From RBG-16-57-11 sp964503145 (GTDB lineage: Bacteria; Chloroflexota; Anaerolineae; Anaerolineales; UBA4823): 64,000 nt of DNA. Under the pieces are notes generated by a model. It was not told the DNA's origin and ran no database searches. It was given only the letters and a program-made list of their open reading frames with translations. The DNA is taken from the NCBI GenBank assembly GCA_964503145.1, contig CAZCYV010000014.1, positions 35,782 to 99,781 on the forward strand. The letters are read 5' to 3'. How positions within the stretch are numbered: position 1 is the stretch's first letter; each line of letters starts with the position of its first letter. This document shows positions 58,138 through 64,000 of this stretch, piece after piece. A program made the position numbers and the translations under genes.

Positions 58138-59159
58138 TCGGCCCGCGGCGGGGCGGTGGTCCCCCGCACGACCAACTCAGTGGGAAGCACATGGCAGACC
58201 GGCGCAGGGTTCACGCCTTCCAGGACGTCCAACAGCAATTCGACGCCAAGCTGGCCCGATTCATACAGCAACTGGCGGATGGTCGTCAGCCCCAGGTATT
58301 CGGCGATTTCGATGTCGTCGTAGCCGATCACCGACAAGTCTTCGGGGACGCGCAAGCCGGCGTTGCGGGCAGCTTCCAAGACACCCATGGCCTGGGTGTC
58401 GCTGGCTGCGAAGATGGCCGTCGGCGGCTCGGAGAGCGCCAGCATCTGCTCGGCCAGCAGCCGGGCTTCGTAGCGTCCATGCTCTTTTTGGCCGTGGTAT
58501 TCGGGGCGGAAAGGGATGCCGGCGGCTTCCAGCGCCTGGCGATAACCCAGATAGCGGTCGCGGCTGGATGTAAAATTGAATGGGTTATCCAGCAGATCGC
58601 TAATGTAGCCGATCCGCCGGTGGCCCAGGTCGATCAGGTGTTGCGTGGCAGCCCTGCCGCCAGCCACGTCATCGACAATAACGCGGTTCATCGAAGAAAG
58701 CGATGGATGGTTGGCGTCCACCAGAACGATCGGGACTTCGGCGTTTTGCAGATAGGGCAAATCTTCATCGCGCGGCGAAAGCGACAGGATGATGACGCCA
58801 TCGGCGCGCTCTCGGCGGGGGATATGATGCATACATTGATCGCGGCGCTCCACAGTCTCAACGTTGTAGATGTTGAGGTCGTAGTCACTTTCGGCCAGGG
58901 TGTTCTCGATGCCACGCAGCCGCTCGATGAAAGACGGGCGGGTGAAAAACGGCGTGATCACCGCCACGGTGAGGGTTTTACCCAGAGACAGGCGTCGAGC
59001 GGTGGGGTTAGGCCGGTAGTTCAACTCAGCGATGACTTCCAGGACGCGGCGGCGGGTGGCTTCGCTGACTTGTGGGCTGTCATTGATCACCCGCGAAACG
59101 GTGCCCAGGCCCACCCCTGCCCTTTTCGCCACATCTCGGATCGTCACAGTTGTAGGCAT
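58134..59159 (-). CDS. LacI-family transcriptional regulator
   Basis: A protein of 341 residues. The N-terminal helix-turn-helix reads VTIRDVAKRAGVGLGTVSRVIN followed by a hinge helix (NYRPNPTARRLS). The rest is a periplasmic-binding-like effector domain (VVDDVAGGRAATQHLIDLGHRRIGYIS, FAASDTQAMGVLEAARNAG). It probably represses the surrounding sugar genes in the absence of an inducing sugar. It lies between treS and the amylosucrase gene, overlapping the latter by 4 bp. No clear LacI-type palindrome was found within the window. Confidence 0.93.
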   Translation of the reverse strand: MPTTVTIRDVAKRAGVGLGTVSRVINDSPQVSEATRRRVLEVIAELNYRPNPTARRLSLGKTLTVAVITPFFTRPSFIERLRGIENTLAESDYDLNIYNVETVERRDQCMHHIPRRERADGVIILSLSPRDEDLPYLQNAEVPIVLVDANHPSLSSMNRVIVDDVAGGRAATQHLIDLGHRRIGYISDLLDNPFNFTSSRDRYLGYRQALEAAGIPFRPEYHGQKEHGRYEARLLAEQMLALSEPPTAIFAASDTQAMGVLEAARNAGLRVPEDLSVIGYDDIEIAEYLGLTTIRQLLYESGQLGVELLLDVLEGVNPAPVCHVLPTELVVRGTTAPPRAE

Positions 59160-59186
59160 GTTGACTTCCGGCTGCGCTGTTGGAGA

Positions 59187-60815
59187 TCAGGCTGCGTCGA
59201 AGAGCAGCCAGCGATACTCATACGGACCCAACTCCAGATCCAGCATCCCCGGCGAGGGCGAAATCTGCCGGCGCTGAGTGATCAGGTCGATTGGATAAGG
59301 GATCAGCCCTTTAGGCAGCTCCAATCGGACCGGCTGAGCGGTGGGCGAAAGGTTGTTCAGCACCAGCACCCGCTCACGCCCATCATCGCGCCAATAGGCA
59401 GCCACGCTTTCCGAACCAACTTCCGCCCAGGCAAAGCTGCCCCAGCCAAAAACGCGATGGGCTTTGCGCAGGGCGATCATCCGCCGCAACGTGTGCCATA
59501 GAGACCCTGGATTGGCAACCTGATCTGCGACATTGACATATTCCGGGGAGAACGGCTCACGAGAAATCACCGGCGCGTACAGGGCGTCTGGGCTGGCGGA
59601 CGAAAAACCGGCGTTCGGGGCGTTCTGCCATTGCATAGGAGTACGCACCCCGTTGCGATCGGGTAACCAGATGTCATCGCCCATGCCGATCTCATCGCCA
59701 TAGTAGATGATAGGCGAGCCGGGCAAAGTGAACAGCAGCGAGTTGGCCAGCTCGATCTTACGCCGGTCGTTATCGAGCAAGGGAGCCAATCGGCGCCGAA
59801 TGCCCAGGTTCAGGCGCATGCGCGGCTCCGGGGCGTAGAACTGCCACATCCACTGGCGCTCTTCCTCGGTGACCATTTCCAGGGTCAACTCATCATGGTT
59901 GCGCAGGAAGATGCACCACTGGCAATCATCCGGGATCGGCGGCGTGCGCGATAGGATCCAGGTCAATGGTTCGCGCTGCCCGCGCGCCAGGGCCATGAAG
60001 ATGCGCGGCATGACCGGAAAGTGGAAGCCCATGTGAAATTCATCGCTATCGCCAAAGTATGGACGCACATCCTCGGGCCATTGATTGGCTTCGCACAGCA
60101 AGATGCGCCCCGGATAGTTTTCATCCAGAAAACGCCGGATGCGCTTCAGATAAGCGTGCGTCTCGGGCAGGTTCTCGCAGTTCGTCCCCTCGCGCTCGAA
60201 AAGGTAAGGCACCGCATCGGCGCGAAAGCCATCGACCCCCAGATCGAGCCAGAATTTCATCACGCGGAACATCTCTTCCTGCACTTCCGGGTTGTCATAG
60301 TTCAAATCCGGCTGGCTGGAATAAAAGCGGTGCCAGTAATACTGTCCAGCCTGTTCATCCCAGGTCCAATTGGAAGGTTCGGTGTCCAGAAAGATGATCC
60401 GTGCCTGGGCATATTTCTGATCCGTATCGCTCCACACGTAGTACTGACGATAAGGCGAATTGCGGCTGGCGCGCGCCGCCTGGAACCAGGGATGCTGGTC
60501 CGAAGTGTGGTTCAGCACCAGATCCGTGATCACCCGCAAGCCGCGGCGATGCGCCTCTGCGATCAGGGCCTTGAAATCGTTCAGCGTGCCATATTCGGGC
60601 AAGACGCCGTAGAAATCGGCAATATCGTAGCCGTCGTCCTTCAGGGGCGAGGGATAGATCGGCAGCAGCCAGATGCAATCGACGCCCAGGTTGACCAGGT
60701 AGTCCAGCTTTTGGATCACGCCGCGCAAATCGCCATGCCCATCGCCGTTGCTGTCATAAAAGGCGCGCACATAAAGCTCATAGAAGACGGCGTCTTTGTA
60801 CCACAAGTCGCTCAT
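59187..60815 (-). CDS. treS: Trehalose synthase/maltose alpha-glucosyltransferase (GH13)
   Basis: A protein of 542 residues beginning WYKDAVFYELYVRAFYDSNGDGHGDL. It has LPIYPSPLKDDGYDIADF, ITDLVLNHTSDQHPWF, nucleophile region VDGFRADAVPYLFEREGTNCENLPETH, acid ILLCEANQWPEDV and FLRNHDELTLEMV. These match TreS, which interconverts maltose and trehalose by intramolecular transfer. No maltokinase domain is fused. The enzyme is cytosolic and probably acts on sugars imported by the adjacent ABC transporter. Confidence 0.9.
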   Translation of the reverse strand: MSDLWYKDAVFYELYVRAFYDSNGDGHGDLRGVIQKLDYLVNLGVDCIWLLPIYPSPLKDDGYDIADFYGVLPEYGTLNDFKALIAEAHRRGLRVITDLVLNHTSDQHPWFQAARASRNSPYRQYYVWSDTDQKYAQARIIFLDTEPSNWTWDEQAGQYYWHRFYSSQPDLNYDNPEVQEEMFRVMKFWLDLGVDGFRADAVPYLFEREGTNCENLPETHAYLKRIRRFLDENYPGRILLCEANQWPEDVRPYFGDSDEFHMGFHFPVMPRIFMALARGQREPLTWILSRTPPIPDDCQWCIFLRNHDELTLEMVTEEERQWMWQFYAPEPRMRLNLGIRRRLAPLLDNDRRKIELANSLLFTLPGSPIIYYGDEIGMGDDIWLPDRNGVRTPMQWQNAPNAGFSSASPDALYAPVISREPFSPEYVNVADQVANPGSLWHTLRRMIALRKAHRVFGWGSFAWAEVGSESVAAYWRDDGRERVLVLNNLSPTAQPVRLELPKGLIPYPIDLITQRRQISPSPGMLDLELGPYEYRWLLFDAA

Positions 60816-60836
60816 AGATTCCGCATGAACTCCATT

Positions 60837-61331
60837 TCACGAAGGTGACTGGGCCGAAGATCGGATCGGGGTGCGCAGCAGAAGCTCCAGCGCAATGCCG
60901 GTCAACGCGCCAGCAGTCGATCCGGTGGATAAGAAGCCAGGGAGCAGCCCCAGACCCGTCGTCCAGCCCACGACATTGATGACGATCCACCAACCAGCCC
61001 AGCGCACTTCACGGCGCAGGATAAACCACCCGGCAAACCCCAGAGCCAGGCCGACCACCATGCCGTTCAAGAGATTCAGTCCATCCGGAATGGCAAACAG
61101 CACGATGAACCAGCCAACTGCCCAGCCAATTGTGCCCGCTGCGACCCAACGCCAGGCGTCTTTGATCCGATGTTGGAGCACAAAATATTGGAGCAGGCTG
61201 ATGGCAAACCCTGCGGCAACATAGGAGACGCCAACCGTCAGGAAGTTGGTCACCAGCCAACCCAGAGTGGTCGCCATGATCCACAGGAACCAAAGCGCCC
61301 AGTCGAAGGAAAGGTCGCGTCGCTCCAGCAT
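60837..61331 (-). CDS. Small integral membrane protein, unknown
   Basis: A protein of about 164 residues from the ATG giving MLERRDLSFDW; an in-frame TTG at 61358 would add nine residues. It has about five membrane segments rich in Trp and Gly (for example WALWFLWIMATTLGWLVTNFL and GWAVGWFIVLFAIPDGL). I do not recognise the family. It lies between treS and the transporter permease genes on the same strand, so it may be co-expressed, but a function in sugar use is only a guess. Confidence 0.65.
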   Translation of the reverse strand: MLERRDLSFDWALWFLWIMATTLGWLVTNFLTVGVSYVAAGFAISLLQYFVLQHRIKDAWRWVAAGTIGWAVGWFIVLFAIPDGLNLLNGMVVGLALGFAGWFILRREVRWAGWWIVINVVGWTTGLGLLPGFLSTGSTAGALTGIALELLLRTPIRSSAQSPS

Positions 61332-61462
61332 ACCGCGCCCGCAAGGAGAATGCTTCAAGCCTGCGCCAGGCTGAACCGAAGGAGCGGTTGTGGTCGGACT
61401 CCAGCCCAGCGCCCCGGCGATTCAGCCACTCAGGACAATAGAGATACGCCCCAGACGGTTGC

Positions 61463-62566
61463 CTATCCCTTTACCGAGCCTGCCAGCATACCACGCACGA
61501 AATAGCGCTGCAGCGAGAAGAAGACCGTCAGCGGCAGCACCATCGTCAGGAAGGCGCCAGCGGTCAGCAGGTGCCAGTCCTGGCCGCGGTCGCCGACGAT
61601 GTTCGCCAGGCGCATGGTGACCACCTGGAAATTCGGGTCGCTGCCCAGGAAGATCAACGCCACCAGGTAGTCGTTCCACACCCACAGAAACTGGAAGATG
61701 GCGAACGATGCCAGCGCAGGCACCGATAGCGGCAGAATCAGACGAGTGAACACCGTGAAGTGTGAAGCGCCGTCGATGAAGGCCGACTCGAGCGTCTCCC
61801 GCGGCAAGGTGCTGATATAGTTGAACAGCAGGTAGGTCGCCAGAGGCAGGCCAAAACCGGTGTGCGCCAGCCAGATCGCCAGGAAGGTGCCATTCAACCC
61901 CAGACGAGAGTAATCCCGCAGGATCGGCACCAGGGCGATTTGCAGCGGCACGACCAAAAGGGCGATCACCATGATGAACATAAACTTGCGCCCTGGGAAG
62001 GTCATCCAGGCGAAGCCGTAGGCCGCAAAAGCCGCGATCAGGATGGGGATCACTGTCGACGGGATGGTAACCGCCAGGCTGTTGAACAGTGCAGAGGAGA
62101 AATCATCCCCTGGGATGACCTCAACTGTTCCATCGGGGCGTTGATACCGAAATTCTTTTCCACCCCAGACCTGACGATAGTTGTCCAGGGTGAAATCCAG
62201 ATTCATTGTCCAGACCCGTTCCTGCACCTCGATCGTCCCCAGGCGGCGGTTGCCAACCCACTGCAAGCGCTCGCCATCGGGTGTGGCCACACCATTACGC
62301 AACTCCTCGAAAGTAGCGGTGATACCCTCGACCTGCATAGGCCCGCTCGAGTCCAGCCCTGCGGCTTTAGGGTCAATAGTGCGGGTGACTCTCCATTCCC
62401 TGTGCGGCAGAATTGACCACCAACCGGAGGTCTGGATCGAAAGACGTTCTCTGAAGGAAGAGACAAATAGCCCGATCACGGGGATCAGCCAGATCAAGAC
62501 CAGCAGCGCCAATCCGCCGTTGACCAGAATTGCATTCAGTCGTTGACGTCCGCGTGAGCTTTTCAT
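61463..62566 (-). CDS. Sugar ABC transporter permease (MalG-like)
   Basis: A protein of 367 residues, about 80 longer than usual MalG proteins. The first membrane segment (about 12-33) is followed by an extracytoplasmic insert of about 100 residues, then five further helices. The EAA coupling loop is ETLESAFIDGASHFTVFTRL followed by ILPLSVPAL, typical of CUT1 permeases. It starts 1 bp after the MalF-like gene. The ATPase subunit gene is not in the window, so a shared MsmK-type ATPase may serve it. Confidence 0.9.
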   Translation of the reverse strand: MKSSRGRQRLNAILVNGGLALLVLIWLIPVIGLFVSSFRERLSIQTSGWWSILPHREWRVTRTIDPKAAGLDSSGPMQVEGITATFEELRNGVATPDGERLQWVGNRRLGTIEVQERVWTMNLDFTLDNYRQVWGGKEFRYQRPDGTVEVIPGDDFSSALFNSLAVTIPSTVIPILIAAFAAYGFAWMTFPGRKFMFIMVIALLVVPLQIALVPILRDYSRLGLNGTFLAIWLAHTGFGLPLATYLLFNYISTLPRETLESAFIDGASHFTVFTRLILPLSVPALASFAIFQFLWVWNDYLVALIFLGSDPNFQVVTMRLANIVGDRGQDWHLLTAGAFLTMVLPLTVFFSLQRYFVRGMLAGSVKG

Positions 62567-62567
62567 C

Positions 62568-63761
62568 TTAGAATGCCTGCCCTTCTTGGAATTGGCGGAG
62601 GTTGTAGATCATGACCGGGATCACGGCGATCAACAACACAATGGCGATCGCCGAGCCGTAACCGGCATTGCGAGCAATGAAAGATTGACGATAGAACTGC
62701 GTGGCGATGACGTCGGTGCCAAACTGCCCACCGGTCATCACCCAGACCACATCGAAGATCTTCAGGGTGAAGATGATCACCGTGGTAGTCACCGTAATAA
62801 TGGTGCCCATAATTTGAGGGATCATGATGCGGAAGAAGACCTGCACCTCGGTCGCGCCATCCACCCGTGCCGCCTCCAATATCTCTTCTGGGATGCCTTT
62901 GATGGCGGCTGAAAAGAGCACCATCGTATAACCGGCCTGCAGCCAGATGACAATCACCACCAGGAACAGGTTGTTCCACGGAGAGATCGCAGTATACGCT
63001 GGCCAGGCCTGCGGCTGGCCTCCAAACGCCACCACAATGGCGTTGAGCAGGCCGATCTGCGGCATTTCAGCGGGCTTCACTGCGTAGATGAAATTCCAAA
63101 TCACGCTGGCGCCGACAAAGGAGATCGCCATCGGCATGAAAATGAGCGACTTGGCAACCTTTTCGAACTTGCTGCGGTCGGCCAGGACGGCGATCAACAA
63201 GCCCATCGCCACGGTAAGCGGCGTGGCAATCATGATCCAGAAGAAGATATTGTTGCGAAAAGCCTCGCGCATCAAACGATCGGTGAACACAGCCACGTAG
63301 TTATTCAAGCCAACCGTATTGACCGCGATCAGGTTGAAGAACTGGCCTGGATTGGAGAACAGCAAGCCTAGGGACAAAGCTGGTGGACCATCACGGCCGA
63401 AAAAGCTGATCCACAGATTGCGCACGGTGGGCAACGCCAGGTACCAGGTCAGGATGGCGATGGCCGGGCCGACAAATACAAAGGGCTGCAGGCGCGTCGT
63501 CCACTCCGGGGAAAGCAATTCGACCAGCCAGTTGAAAATCCAATATAACAAAGCGACTCCGCCCACCCCCCACACGATCGCCACTGCCGTGATCACTCCT
63601 TTGGGCGCAGCGCCAGCGCGCAAAAACAGGAAGCCCTGATAAAGAACATAAAAAGCGATGAGCGGAATCAGAATCGCCAAAGCCAGGCGTATTACAAATG
63701 TAATAATCCTGGCGCCAAGGCCTAGTTGAGCTTCTCCGGCCCGCTGCTCAAAGTATCGCAT
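62568..63761 (-). CDS. Sugar ABC transporter permease (MalF-like)
   Basis: A protein of 397 residues from the ATG with aaaggag upstream. It has about eight membrane segments, with an N-terminal pair (about 20-75) before the six-helix permease core. The EAA loop reads EEILEAARVDGATEVQVFFR followed by IMIPQIMG. This is a CUT1-type permease partnered by the MalG-like protein. A strong hairpin separates it from the upstream binding-protein gene. Confidence 0.92.
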   Translation of the reverse strand: MRYFEQRAGEAQLGLGARIITFVIRLALAILIPLIAFYVLYQGFLFLRAGAAPKGVITAVAIVWGVGGVALLYWIFNWLVELLSPEWTTRLQPFVFVGPAIAILTWYLALPTVRNLWISFFGRDGPPALSLGLLFSNPGQFFNLIAVNTVGLNNYVAVFTDRLMREAFRNNIFFWIMIATPLTVAMGLLIAVLADRSKFEKVAKSLIFMPMAISFVGASVIWNFIYAVKPAEMPQIGLLNAIVVAFGGQPQAWPAYTAISPWNNLFLVVIVIWLQAGYTMVLFSAAIKGIPEEILEAARVDGATEVQVFFRIMIPQIMGTIITVTTTVIIFTLKIFDVVWVMTGGQFGTDVIATQFYRQSFIARNAGYGSAIAIVLLIAVIPVMIYNLRQFQEGQAF

Positions 63762-63844
63762 GGCAAGACTCCTTTCCCCAGCAGGCAAATTCGAAATGAA
63801 GACCTATAGCAGCTTGGGCACCCAAGCCAATCACCATTTCACAA

Positions 63845-63884
63845 GCAGGGAACTGTCAGTCAGAAGCGACTGACAGTTCCCTGC
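63845..63884 (-). terminator. 17-bp perfect hairpin between the binding-protein and permease genes
   Basis: GCAGGGAACTGTCAGTC (63845-63861) pairs fully with GACTGACAGTTCCCTGC (63868-63884) across six bases. It lies 12 bp after the binding-protein stop. The U-tract on the minus strand is poor (TTGTG), so partial termination or protection of the upstream mRNA is likely. This would give more binding protein than permease, as in mal-type operons. Confidence 0.6.
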
Positions 63885-63896
63885 GCTATGCAGTTT

Positions 63897-64000
63897 TTAC
63901 CTCGGCCAGGACTTATCGATCTCGGCCAGGACGGTATCCAGGTCAGCAGCGCCCGACACCCAGTCGGTCATGCCCTTCCAGAACGAGCCTGCACCTACCT
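63897..64000 (-). CDS. Sugar ABC transporter substrate-binding protein, C-terminal end (partial)
   Basis: The minus strand from the right edge reads an open frame ending FWKGMTDWVSGAADLDTVLA then EIDKSWPR and TAA (complement of 63897-63899). A final amphipathic helix with DLDTVLAEIDKSWP is the usual end of CUT1 extracellular solute-binding proteins. Its place directly upstream of MalF- and MalG-like genes supports the call. Only about 34 residues are visible. Confidence 0.8.
   Translation of the reverse strand, partial: VGAGSFWKGMTDWVSGAADLDTVLAEIDKSWPR

Noticed and set aside
58128..59501. Plus-strand open frame of 457 codons spanning the LacI gene and end of treS
   Set aside because: It crosses two well-supported minus-strand genes and has no family features.

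Overview
The window reads as one contiguous stretch of bacterial chromosome. It is dense with genes, moderately GC-rich, and shows no rRNA, tRNA, CRISPR array, insertion sequence or prophage. The gene content points to Chloroflexota, most likely an Anaerolineae-like lineage: an L31 protein fused to an RpoA-CTD-like domain, Flp-pilus/CpaE-type ATPases with receiver domains, PilZ proteins, a MoxR/CoxE-type ATPase-VWA pair next to archease and RtcB, a long eukaryote-like formate-THF ligase, and an amylosucrase/trehalose-synthase cluster. This placement is inferred from gene families; no phylogeny was run.

Layout. 1-4.9 kb: the 5' part of a class A penicillin-binding protein (minus strand), an FAD oxidoreductase, a LapA-like membrane protein, a possible phosphodiester-glycosidase-like protein and a radical SAM protein with an apparently leaderless promoter. 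5.1-9.7 kb: a membrane protein with a degenerate GGDEF domain, a phosphoglycosyl-transferase-like protein lacking its catalytic pair, a zinc alcohol dehydrogenase, and a PilZ-methyltransferase-PilZ trio. 9.7-13.9 kb: a consensus promoter and structured leader in front of rplU-rpmA-rpmE, then tdk-hpt-cca. 14-23.9 kb: a signalling block (zinc-ribbon protein, receiver protein, two histidine kinases, an OmpR regulator), a CpaF/TadA ATPase, a double-XRE regulator, TPR and GNAT proteins, a lipase-like hydrolase and a DsbA-like protein. 24-30 kb: PduO-type adenosyltransferase, then zinc-ribbon/MoxR/VWA/archease/RtcB/lipoprotein.

30-38.2 kb: nine consecutive minus-strand genes running from a xanthine-dehydrogenase-type molybdenum hydroxylase subunit through a glycolipid glycosyltransferase, a YqeC-MocA fusion, MocA, a receiver protein, ThpR, RsfS, a metallo-beta-lactamase-fold hydrolase and a thioesterase. 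38.3-42.6 kb: a cysteine-rich exported protein, two TrkA proteins, a membrane zinc peptidase and a C-terminal processing protease. 42.7-48.6 kb: an apparent seven-gene operon combining a HAD nucleotidase, a CoA-transferase A subunit, a nucleoside hydrolase and a complete ECF transporter (S, T, A, A). 48.6-54 kb: mutL, a sirtuin, a receiver-CpaE fusion, tilS. 54-64 kb: fhs, then amylosucrase, LacI regulator, trehalose synthase, a small membrane protein and a sugar ABC transporter (two permeases and the end of the binding protein).

Themes. Several proteins point to cyclic-di-GMP signalling (two PilZ proteins, a histidine kinase with an MshEN-like segment, a degenerate GGDEF protein), but no intact GGDEF or EAL enzyme lies here. 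The most unusual items are the L31-alphaCTD fusion, the paired pseudoenzymes at 5.1-6.6 kb, the nucleoside-salvage ECF operon, the RNA-repair/AAA+-VWA linkage, and several genes whose -10 boxes lie 6-10 nt before the start codon.
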